A stretch of 64,000 nucleotides of DNA. Source: Gyrodactylus bullatarudis. Its lineage: Eukaryota > Platyhelminthes > Monogenea > Gyrodactylidea > Gyrodactylidae. The stretch spans positions 518,725 to 582,724 of the forward strand of contig SSNU01000244.1 of assembly GCA_012064415.1 (NCBI GenBank), written 5' to 3'. Positions 16,301 to 24,625 of the stretch are shown here, in pieces. The notes beneath the pieces were generated by a model that worked only from the letters and a program-made list of their open reading frames with translations, did no database searches and was not told where the DNA came from. Numbering within the stretch: position 1 is the first letter of the stretch; each line of letters opens with the position of its first letter. The position numbers and the translations under genes were made by a program.

Positions 16301-16668
16301 TAATGAGAGTAATGAGATGAATTTAAGATTTTTTTCCACCAAGTCGATCAATTAAAAAAACTTTTTATGAAAATATGGTCATTTTTCAAATTTCGATTTG
16401 GCGCCATTTTTTCGAACTTTGAACTGAATGTTTTTATTGATTTCAAAGTGAGAGAGTGATCAAAAGTTGAATTTCAGGATCACAATCAGACAAGAAAGCC
16501 GAATATGCTGGATCTGTTCTAATGAAATTCGATTTTTGATCATTTTCACAAATCGAAATCTTTCGAAAATTTGTTGAGTATAAATTAATATTTTTCCTTG
16601 TCCATCAGCTCGATTATCGACCCTTGCCCGATCGTATGACCAAAGGTTTGCTTGTTAATTCTGATTAA
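4382..16668 (+). CDS. PH-like domain and coiled-coil protein, 14 exons (828 aa)
   Basis: Exons: 4382-4597, 4629-4976, 5011-5106, 5136-5414, 5461-5757, 8052-8209, 8262-8590, 8649-8755, 8805-9033, 9709-9767, 12838-12968, 15886-16046, 16110-16126 and 16609-16668. Phases agree across all junctions and the last exon ends in TAA, which is the main support. Residues 1 to about 108 resemble a PH domain, ending in FYMIVKDKKTFDDWFRALE. Then come a Ser/Pro-rich stretch, a coiled coil with KPLVSFLEKITTLGDMY, a second coiled coil around RLQLEEELENLNN, low-complexity polar sequence, and a basic C-terminal part with REKKAEEIRKN and MRRFRIIDERIRLLDLKRK. The layout recalls PLEKHA5/6/7 adaptor proteins, but I cannot confirm that family. 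The first exon is the weakest part: out-of-frame ATGs precede 4382 and the N terminus may differ. Introns range from 29 nt to about 3 kb and hold several repeats. A poly(A) signal lies at 16909. Confidence 0.7.
11701..12208. repeat. Long-inverted-repeat element, family A
   Basis: The left end carries GAAGATGGGAATTTATGA and the right end ATAAATTCCCATCTTCAT followed by ATTAACTAGGTGTAG. The two halves are partial reverse complements. It lies in the 3-kb intron of the PH-like gene. The same termini occur at 28.0, 29.7 and 41.6 kb. Confidence 0.7.
12300..12560. repeat. Dispersed repeat, family F copy 1
   Basis: It shares an ordered set of blocks with 62500-62705: a TCTGCA/CAGAAATATT block, TAGTAATAAAGCT, GGGAGGAGGGG and GCTACATCTTTTTT. 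It is noncoding and lies in an intron of the PH-like gene. Confidence 0.5.
13131..13376. repeat. Near-perfect fold-back (MITE-like), 80-bp arms
   Basis: The arms 13131-13210 and 13297-13376 are reverse complements with one mismatch seen (TGTACAC versus GTGTATA). An 86-bp loop with no repeat structure separates them. The arm contains ATCGATCGAAATATTTC and ends in the palindrome TACTCATGAGTA. It lies in an intron of the PH-like gene. No target duplication could be fixed, and no transposase is encoded. Confidence 0.85.
13885..13995 (+). repeat. Dispersed repeat, family E copy
   Basis: It contains GGGCGGTGACTTTAATTTTG, then GATGCCTAGAATTGATAG and AAAAGTCGGT. The same ordered blocks occur near 26815-26990 and 32075-32270. 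It is noncoding and intronic. Confidence 0.45.
16320..16570. repeat. Interior fragment of family A
   Basis: Blocks such as GAGAGTGATCAAAAGTTGA, GGATCACAATCAGACAAGAA and GAATATGCTGGATCTG match the interiors of the longer elements at 11.7, 28.2 and 29.9 kb. The termini are not present. It lies in the intron before the last exon of the PH-like gene. Confidence 0.55.
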
Positions 16669-16908
16669 TGAATGGATGCCGTCAGTTAATCCCGAATGTT
16701 TGATGTTTCTCCTTTCGAATTCCATCTACCAACCCTTGATTCATTAATTTTTTTTTCATTTAAAATTGGTCAATTTTTCCAAAGACAATTTTCATCAATC
16801 TACTCTGGAATGTATCGTTATTCTTTCTCAAATTTTCAAATTATTTTTAATTTCGTTTTCCACGATTGTATTCATTAAAACTATTGTATATTGTTAATCT
16901 TTTGTGAG

Positions 16909-16914
16909 AATAAA
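16909..16914 (+). terminator. Poly(A) signal, PH-like gene
   Basis: AATAAA lies about 240 bp past the TAA of the plus-strand PH-like gene. It is the first clear plus-strand signal after the stop. Confidence 0.45.
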
Positions 16915-17126
16915 AAGTACACTTTTTGATTAGAAAAAATTTACAATTTGTGCCTTTATCATTTACTTTCCAGAATATAGGTTTAAAATGATAATGCATT
17001 AGGCAAGAACTGTAAATCTAATCCTGATAGTTAGATTAAAAATCCTCCGACGGGATTTAAGGTTTATCATTTAATATATTAATCTTTATATCTACTTTTA
17101 AGTAGATATTTGATTCAGAAATCATC

Positions 17127-17132
17127 TTTATT
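17127..17132 (-). terminator. Poly(A) signal, CHTOP-like gene
   Basis: The minus-strand AATAAA lies 75 bp past the TAG of the CHTOP-like gene. Confidence 0.5.
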
Positions 17133-17206
17133 GAAAATTAAACAAAATTATAATTTATTAAACAATTTTTCACAATTGGCACAAAAATCTTTAGTGTCTC
17201 CTCTGG

Positions 17207-18705
17207 CTATTTAACCCCGCCTCTGCGTCTACGATAATAATTTGGACGGTTCTGATGAATTGGTGGGCCTAGTCTCTCGTGAACCGGTCTCCTCTCCTTC
17301 AACTTGGACTCACTCTCTGTAGTAGAGAAAAATTAAGAATTGATTTTATCAATCTTTTCCAAAGTACATACAAATTCAAGAGTCTCTCTCATACATTCAT
17401 TCATATATACAAGAGGATTATTTTATAAGGAAAGAGACACAAGAGCTTAAATTCAAAATTGTAACCATTTTTTTCAGAAATGAAGAAGAAAAATATCACT
17501 AATCAATAACCTTTTTTCATTCATTCTCTCTTTCTTATTTATTATTTGAGCTTAAAAACAATGTATATAATTATATTCTGATAATCAGGTCTCTCATTCA
17601 GACAATATTGATAAGTATACCATTGGTTATTTACCACAAATGAGTAATACGGTTAGAAGAATAAAATTATTGATTTAACCGATTGACTCAAGACTAACCA
17701 TTCATACTAAGCCGATGGTTTTTGGAAGACTCAGATTCTCTCTCATGAATATTGTCCCGGCTTAGACTCTTGCGGAGGTATGTAGATCGGGATTGATTAC
17801 TTTGATTGTATTTTGTTGAGGGAGCCTGGTAGAAACGCTGACTGAAGCCTCCTCGACCACTTCCAGTGTTGTGTGAGTTATAAACTCTCCGACCAGAATT
17901 ATTGTAAGAATCATTACTCCTCCCGACAGAATTGAGACTATCAATGCTTCCTGTGAAATATACAATCACACATGTCAATCGAATAATTAAAGTGTAGTTT
18001 AACAAGAATACATTGTATATTGATTACGGATATTATATTAGTAGTATTAGTGTGAATATTAAATTATTCGACTTACTAAATCGATTCAAATTGGTATTGC
18101 TACTTTTAAAGTTGCTATGTGGCATGCGTCTTTGGCCTTGAGGTGTTGCAAAGGTTGTATGAGGATTGCGTGGACCTCTACCCCGATTTCTGGTGTAGTT
18201 ACTACCTCGATTAGGTCCTCGATTGGTAGTTTTGACACGAGTTATAGAAAAGTTTATTTGATCTAAATTTTCAATTGAATTCGGTGTTAAAATATCATGG
18301 TCAGCTTGTTGAATTTTGACTTCGTCTCCGAGGAAATCATCACTAATCCAAATATCGTCAAAATCTACAGATTTGATAGATGAGAAAAGGTGAACCTTAC
18401 ATTCTCCCTCTAAGCTTTCATTATCATCATTCGACTGCCATGGAAGGACTAGGAAATTAGACTTGTCAGATTTTTCTTCACCATTCCTAATTAAATCAGA
18501 ATATCCCTTATCCAAAATCGGCTGGCTTTTTGCAAGTGATTTCAATCTTGACTAAAATATTTAATCTATCAATTCTTACCAAGTTTGATGTTTCATCTGC
18601 ATATTTAGAGATATTATCTGGTTTATCTGAAGAGAATCTAGCAAATCTTTGATCGAGAGTTATATCTGTTGTTGAGTGAAGGGAAATATGGTTTTTCTTT
18701 TTACC
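17207..18705 (-). CDS. CHTOP-like RG-rich protein; start codon supplied by trans-splicing?
   Basis: Four exons: 18705-18580, 18551-18077, 17950-17699 and 17316-17207, with phases agreeing and TAG at the end. The first exon begins GKKKNHISLHSTTDITLDQRFARF. Its STT-x-x-x-L-x-x-RF pattern matches the N-terminal motif of CHTOP (Friend of PRMT1), and similar motifs in mRNA-export adaptors bind UAP56/DDX39B. The middle is acidic, then RG-rich (RGPNRGSN, NRGRGPRN, GSGRGGF), suited to arginine methylation and RNA binding. The end has VHERLGPPI and RRRRGG; CHTOP carries a comparable RLGRPI. No ATG lies in the first exon. It opens right after a strong acceptor (TTTTGTTTCAAG) in phase 0, so a leader ending in AUG would give MGKKK. 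An alternative start at 18872 would join in phase but is less convincing. Intron 1 is 28 nt. Confidence 0.55.
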
Positions 18706-18874
18706 CTTGAAACAAAATTTAATTAAAAATGGATAAATTAAACGAAAATAAATAAAAAGTATGATGTCAAAAAATGTATTTATTCACAAAAATTCAAACT
18801 GACGCTATTTAACTTTCTTACTAAAATAACAAAACACTTAAATCTTTTTTTGTTTGTTTTGAACTCTCGCATTA
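18706..18874. promoter_or_regulatory. Divergent region between CHTOP-like gene and PET117
   Basis: 169 bp separate the first CHTOP-like exon from the PET117 ATG. The minus strand carries the presumed trans-splice acceptor at its end (TTTGTTTCAAG, ending at 18706). No TATA box is evident. Confidence 0.4.
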
Positions 18875-19104
18875 ATGAGTGCAAGAGCAAAACGAGTATT
18901 TTACGCAAGCTGTGTATTCACGATATCGACGATCATAGGTGTAACTGTTAGTCAAGTTCTAGAAAGAGAGGTAATTCATTATCTTACGTCTTTAAGAATT
19001 TAAGCCAAAAAGTCCGACAAGAAATTTCCCACGAGCGTGAAAAACTTGATCTCAATGACGGAAACAAAAAATCCCCACAAGATCACAATAAGAATTCCAT
19101 TTAG
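18875..19104 (+). CDS. PET117: PET117-like cytochrome c oxidase assembly factor
   Basis: Two exons, 18875-18970 and 18997-19104, are separated by a 26-nt intron that begins GTAATT and ends TTTAAG. The 67-residue product starts MSARAKRVFYASCVF, has a single N-terminal hydrophobic segment (about residues 8-25) and a charged helix with QKVRQEISHEREKL. This is the layout of PET117, a small mitochondrial inner-membrane-associated protein needed to assemble cytochrome c oxidase; the human protein is 81 residues. Without splicing the frame would stop within 12 codons of the donor. The last 50 bases overlap the start of the LAGE3/Pcc1 frame in another register. The next AUG on the spliced message is the LAGE3 start, and the -3 position before this ATG is T, a weak context. 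Confidence 0.7.
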
Positions 19105-19387
19105 CCATCCATACTATGCAGAAACTATTCTCAAGAGTCTTAGTGTAGATAGACCACCACCTAGAAGTGTTGTGTGCCAAACACAAAGTGTCGAAGGCTC
19201 AGTGTTAGTCTGCGACTTCTCAATTGTCAAAAATAGTGACAAGGATGATTTTTATTCTGTTCGTAAACTTAGGACGGCTATCAAATTTTGGATGGAACAT
19301 GTTGAGCTTTTGTGTGCAACCTTTGAAATGCTTGCAGCACGAACAAAAAGAACCCCTGTTCAAAATTTAGTTCCAATAAAAATTTGA
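19055..19387 (+). CDS. LAGE3: KEOPS complex subunit LAGE3/Pcc1
   Basis: A 110-residue product with the Pcc1 fold signature: ITIRIPFSHPYYAETILKSL at the start, then RPPPRSVV, a beta segment with GSVLVCDFS, and the helix KLRTAIKFWMEHVELLCATF. The family is 90-140 residues. LAGE3 dimerises in the KEOPS complex, which makes N6-threonylcarbamoyladenosine at position 37 of ANN-decoding tRNAs. The reading frame is open further upstream, but the first true ATG is at 19055. That ATG lies inside the PET117 coding sequence, overlapping it by 50 bp in a different frame. No separate promoter or acceptor suits it, so it is probably translated from the PET117 message. A poly(A) signal follows at 19439. Confidence 0.85.
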   Translation: MTETKNPHKITIRIPFSHPYYAETILKSLSVDRPPPRSVVCQTQSVEGSVLVCDFSIVKNSDKDDFYSVRKLRTAIKFWMEHVELLCATFEMLAARTKRTPVQNLVPIKI

Positions 19388-19438
19388 TATATGTTTTAAT
19401 CTAAATTAAATTATTTTGTCATTTTCTGGATTATCACA

Positions 19439-19444
19439 AATAAA
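19439..19444 (+). terminator. Poly(A) signal, PET117-LAGE3
   Basis: AATAAA lies 52 bp past the LAGE3 stop and is the only clear plus-strand signal before the opposing SLC44 gene. Confidence 0.55.
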
Positions 19445-19525
19445 TTAACGCGAGTCAGTCAAATCGAATAATTAATTTGTCATTCATGTGTCTACTTGAA
19501 AGTAGCTAAACGAATATAAAAATAT

Positions 19526-19531
19526 TTTATT
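19526..19531 (-). terminator. Poly(A) signal, SLC44-like gene
   Basis: The minus-strand AATAAA lies 16 bp past the SLC44-like stop codon, so the 3' UTR is very short and may overlap the LAGE3 transcript end. Confidence 0.5.
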
Positions 19532-19546
19532 TGCAAAATGGGCATT

Positions 19547-21556
19547 TTACAGCTGAAATCCCAATTTGTTGGTTTTGTTAGCCTTCTTCTTGAGAAGGGC
19601 ATTCTCTAGTGTCAAGTTCATAATGCCAGTCTTTTCGTCCCTAAAGTTCCTCTCGCATCCTTCCATCACACAATAAATTGTTGCTTTGGCTGAATAATTG
19701 AAAATCTCGTAGAACTCCTTGCAAATTAGAAATGTAAAAGTACTCGTACATAGTATTGGTACCCAAATGTGATTAAGTTCCTTCTTGCTATTCTCTAGTT
19801 TTCTTATAATTTCAGTATTTGTAAATATACAATAGCCTATAACTCCAGTTAATATGGCTAATGTGTACTGGCCAATTTTCATGATTAACTCAACAATGTT
19901 GGATATATCCAAAACCTTTGATTTATTCCTCTGATACAGGGAGTAGGCATCGAGGCCAGCCTTGAAGAAGCTCATTCCATAGACAGCTACTGAAATTAGA
20001 GCTTTGTAGTCCAGGTACTTGAGGAAACAGTCATTTATCTTGATACAAATGAAGAAGGCAATACTCAAGAATTTCTTTCGATTGTTGTAGTTTTTAGCAT
20101 AGACTTGCCGATCAATCTGCCGGAATATCAGACGGAGGAGATACGTAGAATCCTTCATTATTGCCCCACCAAAGATTGTCCCAGTATGATAGGTTATCGT
20201 CCTCTTAAGGGAATTGAAGAATATGAACGAATTGACAATTTCTCCAGTTGAGAAATACCAATTCGAAACGCACCCATAGATGATCAGCTGACTAAATGCA
20301 CAGATACTCCGGATGCTCCACCAGGTGAAGAAAATGTTGTAAATATGCATCAGGTAGAACTGCCAGTAGACCCTTTCACCTTCCAGCATCCAGGAGACAA
20401 TACCTGTCGTAAGAATGATCATATTAATCAAGAGGCCAATCTTCAAGAGGACCGTGAATAGGGGCAGGACTAGGCATTCCTTCATGTAGCCCATGGCCTT
20501 ACTCGAATGCTCAATAACAGTGGAGGCCACTTGTATTTTAGCCTTGAGGAAAAAGACAAAGAAGAACACGACCAATAGGCCAAGAGTACTCAATAGGGCT
20601 ATTATGGTCCATGAGGAACGCCAATATTGTAAATCCTCCAGGGGCATGTCCATCTCGTCTGATTTGGCTGCCTCATAGGCCTTGTAGAAGGAAAATATTG
20701 CTACAGCAGCAATCAGCAAATTGCACATTATCTGAATGAAATATATCAAGGCCACAGCAAATGTCCGCATAAACAAAATGAATATAATCGTTATGAATAG
20801 GCCCAAGAAGCCGAGAGCAAAAATAAAGGGAAATGTCCGCCTAAGATCATTGGCTATATCATGATAGAGATTGTTGAATTGGTTAAAGAGTAACGAATCA
20901 TTGCCGGGCATTGTGGGGAAAATCCTTCGGCAGGACAAGTCCCTCAAATAAACATTTGTATTGACAAGGGAGTTAAGCTGCGACCTCTGGAAGCATTTCC
21001 GATTCAGAGATTTCGAGGAGAAGTAGTAGACAGCACATTGGAACTCGTCGATGCGGAGGATTTGTTCGACGGTCATCTTGATTGTCTCTGTGGCATTAAA
21101 ACCGGGTCGGCAGATTAAACTCTTCTGTCGCAATGCAAGGTTGGGTCCACGATCTAACTTCTCGACAGCCTCCAGGTCCACCCAACTCCAGTTCATGTCT
21201 GGACAATTTTCCAAACATATATTCCAAAGATTCTCTTTGTGATCAGAATACTCGAACAAGTATAGTTTACTCTCGTAGCCTTGGCTCTGGCCGCAAATAT
21301 TACCCCAAGAGTCGTTTAAGGTTTGTCGAGTCAAACTGGTATTCCGTTTGAAGACGAAAATGATGAGAAAAGCTTCTAGGATTACACAGGCCGCGAATAC
21401 GTAAATCCATAGAACATCGGTGGCAGTTCGATTGGCGTAGATGCCGTTGAAACGAGGCTCATATTCCCGAGGACTTGTTATCAATGCCGGGGGCTTGCAT
21501 GAGTACGCTTGGAGTTTTCGTGAACGTATTGGTCCTGGACAACGAAAGACGACCAT
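19547..21556 (-). CDS. Choline transporter-like protein (SLC44/CTL family), intronless
   Basis: A single open frame of 669 residues; human CTL1 and CTL2 are about 650-710. The N terminus has YEPRFNGIYANRTATDVLW, which matches the conserved CTL start before the first membrane helix. A long extracellular cysteine-containing loop follows (about residues 65-220), then many hydrophobic segments. The family signature RTITYHTGTIFGGAIM lies in the C-terminal half, followed by helices with ISVAVYGMSFFKAGLDAYSL. CTL proteins move choline and ethanolamine across plasma and mitochondrial membranes for phospholipid synthesis. I chose MVVFRCPGP as start because a splice acceptor (TTTATATTTCAG) lies 12 nt upstream; the frame continues beyond it only through that intron-like sequence. 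The lack of introns contrasts with its neighbours. Confidence 0.88.
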   Translation of the reverse strand: MVVFRCPGPIRSRKLQAYSCKPPALITSPREYEPRFNGIYANRTATDVLWIYVFAACVILEAFLIIFVFKRNTSLTRQTLNDSWGNICGQSQGYESKLYLFEYSDHKENLWNICLENCPDMNWSWVDLEAVEKLDRGPNLALRQKSLICRPGFNATETIKMTVEQILRIDEFQCAVYYFSSKSLNRKCFQRSQLNSLVNTNVYLRDLSCRRIFPTMPGNDSLLFNQFNNLYHDIANDLRRTFPFIFALGFLGLFITIIFILFMRTFAVALIYFIQIMCNLLIAAVAIFSFYKAYEAAKSDEMDMPLEDLQYWRSSWTIIALLSTLGLLVVFFFVFFLKAKIQVASTVIEHSSKAMGYMKECLVLPLFTVLLKIGLLINMIILTTGIVSWMLEGERVYWQFYLMHIYNIFFTWWSIRSICAFSQLIIYGCVSNWYFSTGEIVNSFIFFNSLKRTITYHTGTIFGGAIMKDSTYLLRLIFRQIDRQVYAKNYNNRKKFLSIAFFICIKINDCFLKYLDYKALISVAVYGMSFFKAGLDAYSLYQRNKSKVLDISNIVELIMKIGQYTLAILTGVIGYCIFTNTEIIRKLENSKKELNHIWVPILCTSTFTFLICKEFYEIFNYSAKATIYCVMEGCERNFRDEKTGIMNLTLENALLKKKANKTNKLGFQL

Positions 21557-21792
21557 TCCTCTAACTACTGAAATATAAATAAATATATATATGTTCTTCA
21601 ACTAACTAATATCAATGAAGAATAAATGCGTTTCAAAATTTCGCGTCATTTTAATTATGGATTTATTTTACCAGACAAAATAAAAGAATTAACAAAAATG
21701 AATCTAGAAATGTTGAACGTTACTATAGGCCAGAAGTGCTCTATTGGTAGAATAGGGAGGTTGATCATTACGATACTACAGTTTATACCCTT

Positions 21793-21950
21793 CATGTCCC
21801 AATGTTCCACCAGTGGAGTACAACACTTTCTTGAGTGATAGTTAGAAATGAAAGATACCCCTCATTAGAAAAGAAATTTATTAAGTTACAAAAATATGTA
21901 TAGTTCATAGATTTTCACTGATGCTAACCAAAGTTACTTGAGAAAGGGTG
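21793..21950 (+). repeat. Dispersed repeat shared with 44853-45003
   Basis: Shared blocks include CAACACTTTCTTGAG, GAAATTTATTAAG and CACTGATGCTAACCAAAG. In both places the repeat lies on the same side of a Penelope-like GIY-YIG fragment, so it probably belongs to that element or a common insertion site. Confidence 0.6.
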
Positions 21951-22689
21951 ATTTTTCGTAAATTCAGTTGAAAATTTAAAAAGTTTTTTTAAACCAATTT
22001 GCTGAATGAAAAAAAATTAAAATGACTTTCTATCGTCAAACAATAGCTCGATATCTCTCATAGTACACAAGATAACTAGACTTTCAAAAAGAATGTAATT
22101 ATTTATTGGTAAGGTCACAAATTTTTCTAATTTGTGTGATGAAAAAAAAAACAATTCGGGACATGGAGGGTTGAATAGACTTCAATAATCCCGAGTCATG
22201 TCTATATTCGAAAAGAAGGCTGCCTAAGAGACATTGCTAGTTTATGTTACAGATCCAAGACACTATTTTATAATGGTTTTTTAGTTCAACTCTGAATTTA
22301 ATGGACCTACTCATAAGTGATTAGACAACTAAGTATTATTTTTACCTTCAGGGTAGGTGATAAAATTTCACACATGATTCAATGAAGAAGAATCATGCTT
22401 AAAATTGATATTTCCATCGCAAAAGTTGGTACAAAGATGGTGTCAAAAATTAGAATCCCAACATCGTTGAAGGTGTGTCTTACAATAACATTATTCTAAG
22501 ATGACAAAGCTCAAGAAAAAAAATAAATCCTCTCATTATCCTGGTCACTTCACACAAGTAGACTTTCTTCGTTTAACTATTGGCATCATTCGATCAAAAA
22601 GTGATTCTGACGATGATATGATTCACGTAATTCATCAAAAACGTCCGAAAATCCGCTTAAAATCATATTTGTAGATTTGTAAGAAAAGA

Positions 22690-23160
22690 TTAATTTACAA
22701 ATTCCAAAGTGACTGTGGAGCTTCACAATTAGGAAATTATCAACAAGATCAAACGATCACCTGAAGAAGGATACAGCGGTGACCAGACATATCAAACAAG
22801 AGAACCAACGAAACTTTAATTTCTAATTTCTCAATTCTGTATAAAAATGCGGGTGAAGGAGAAATTCTTCATCAACCACTTTAAGCCAAATCTGTGTGTT
22901 CAAAAAAACTACTCTTACAACCTTCAATTACCCTAGCCTATTTGAGCTTTTTCACCTTTCTCTCCACTGTTGCTATTTATTGAAGAGTTTTGGTGTTTTT
23001 TTTTCAGCTCACATTATATTCTTATATTTTTTAACTTTTATTATACTTCTTTCAAAATTTGTAAAATATTATTTTCTCTTAACTTTTATCATTATTTATG
23101 TGTCACTACTGATTAACTGATTAAGAAATGTACAATGTACATTTAGTGAATTAAAAAAAA
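22690..23160 (+). mobile_element. Penelope-like element 3' fragment, copy 1
   Basis: It encodes remnants of a GIY-YIG endonuclease: an ACAAATTCCAAAGTGACTGT block (KFQ-CDCG-like), then RKLSTRSNDHLKK-like and AVTRHIKQEN-like segments. The YIG part is deleted compared with the copy at 45285, and frameshifts break the frame. A 3' tail with CTTTTATCATTATTTATGTG and TGTACATTTAGTGAAT is shared with the second copy. GIY-YIG endonucleases at the C terminus are typical of Penelope retroelements. Confidence 0.65.
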
Positions 23161-23187
23161 AGTGATTCAATTGATTAATACGTATTC

Positions 23188-23193
23188 TTTATT
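23188..23193 (-). terminator. Poly(A) signal, homeobox gene
   Basis: The minus-strand AATAAA lies about 165 bp past the stop of the Evx-like gene, next to the end of the Penelope-like fragment. Confidence 0.4.
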
Positions 23194-23357
23194 AGGTTGG
23201 TTTAAATCTCAAAAGAAAATTACTTCATAATTTTAAGTGGATGTAATCCACATTATTATTTCGTATGTTATGTTATGAAATCTATCAATTGTAAAGAGAG
23301 ATTTACTTCTCTCAAACGATAAATGTGATTAATCGGAGTATATCGTCTAAAGTGTGT

Positions 23358-24625
23358 CTATATGAATGAGTCGCCTTCATCGTTCTGATCGGTTTGTGTC
23401 ATCAGAGTCCCTTCCACAGTGAAGGGTCTCTTATTTGGCTTCATTGACGACGGCTTTCCCTGTGTCATAGGACATGCAAGGGCGTTACTGTTGAATAGGG
23501 GTAAGAAGAGGCTGGGATCAAAGTCGTATTTGCCACTCTGATCCAAAAGGGAAGTGTTAGGATCCTCTTGTCGGCGTCGCTTATTCGGGGTAGATGGGGA
23601 TTGCTTCTTACTGGTGCTGCTGTTGTTATTGGGTGGCCTCTTTGTCCCAGGACTCTGCATCCAATCTGAGGATTGCTCTATTAAGGAACTAGAATTTCCC
23701 GACGACGGAGTCAGAGAAAGAGGGGTCGTATTCATCAGAATACTCTGAGATTCATCAGGTGTCTTGATTTCCTCCTGGATCTCTTCCTCGACCTTTTGTC
23801 CAGATGGCCCATATCTTGTCGAGTAGTATAGTTGGGCTACCCTGATTAATGTCTCGCGTAGTTGTGGGTCATTACCTGTTTTAGACAAAATATAAAATAC
23901 AAATAAATCATTCTTATTATTATTAGTGTTATTAGATTAAAAGTACCGTATGTTCATTACGACTAAAAATGAGCCAGATGGCTAGTGGAAAAAAAAGATT
24001 AGTACATTAGTAACTTAAAGTGATAAATTTCGATAAGGCATAACTTAAAGCCCAACTTACCGGCAATATTGGGTAGCATCATGGACTGACGTTTTTCCTT
24101 CATGCGTCGATTCTGGAACCAAACCTTGATGGTATTCTCAGGCAGGCCCAATTCCTGGGCAAGAAGAGCCCTCTGGGGCCGTGAGATGTATCGTTCCTTG
24201 TCAAAGTTTGCCTCCAACACTTTGGTCTGGTGTTGAGTGTAGCTGGTACGATATCGCTTACTATTCGGGTTTGAGTAGTCAAGGTCACCCTTTGACGATT
24301 CCCCGTTATTCTGGCTGTTTGTTGGACTTGTCGAGCGACTGCTAGTCCCCAAATATTCATCGTGATTGCTACCTATTCCCGTGTTGTTATTGCTATTGGC
24401 TAGTGGGAACTTGTCAAGAAGGTAACTCGGCAAGTTGTCAAAGAGGCCCAAATTTGTTTTACTACCCGATTGTTCGGTCATGCTGTTATCGTTGTGTAGT
24501 TCCTCTGATTGCTGTTGTTGGCCAGACTTGTTATTGTTCATCATAAGTTTCTCAGTGAGAAAACTCAACTTTTCATTATTACTGGCACTGAGAAGGTTGA
24601 AGCGAAGACTCTGAAAGATATCCAT
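23358..24625 (-). CDS. Even-skipped/Evx-type homeobox transcription factor
   Basis: Two exons: 24625-24061 and 23875-23358, with a 185-nt intron in phase 1, giving 360 residues. The start is MDIFQSLRF; an upstream in-frame Met exists but is followed by hydrophobic, noncoding-looking sequence. Residues 1-120 are rich in Ser, Asn and Gln. The homeodomain is at about residues 122-181, with [25 protein letters not shown] and [15 protein letters not shown], carrying Gln50 and Asn51. The [30 protein letters not shown] run is characteristic of Eve/Evx. The C-terminal exon is low-complexity, with a basic cluster PNKRRRQED. Eve/Evx proteins pattern the posterior body and neurons. The homeodomain is more diverged than usual, so a fast-evolving paralogue is possible. 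Confidence 0.82.

Larger units (their letters stand above)
16669..17206. other. Tail-to-tail intergenic stretch
   Basis: No gene was recognised between the stop of the PH-like gene (+) and the stop of the CHTOP-like gene (-). It holds poly(A) signals for both. Confidence 0.5.
21557..23357. other. Repeat-rich stretch without genes
   Basis: No exon was recognised. It contains a repeat shared with 44853-45003 (at 21793-21950) and a Penelope-like fragment at 22690-23160. Between these the sequence is AT-rich and unassigned. Confidence 0.5.

Noticed and set aside
18824..18872. Minus-strand ATG at 18872 as start exon of the CHTOP-like gene
   Set aside because: It would splice in phase, but its 5' UTR would overlap PET117 and the peptide is low-complexity. 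It is kept only as an alternative to a leader-supplied AUG.
18875..19387. A PET117-LAGE3 fusion protein
   Set aside because: No donor/acceptor pair brings the two frames together. The LAGE3 frame has a stop (TAA at 19001) just upstream.
20493..21351. Open frames on the plus strand opposite the SLC44-like gene
   Set aside because: They are antisense shadows of a well-supported coding sequence and show no family signature.
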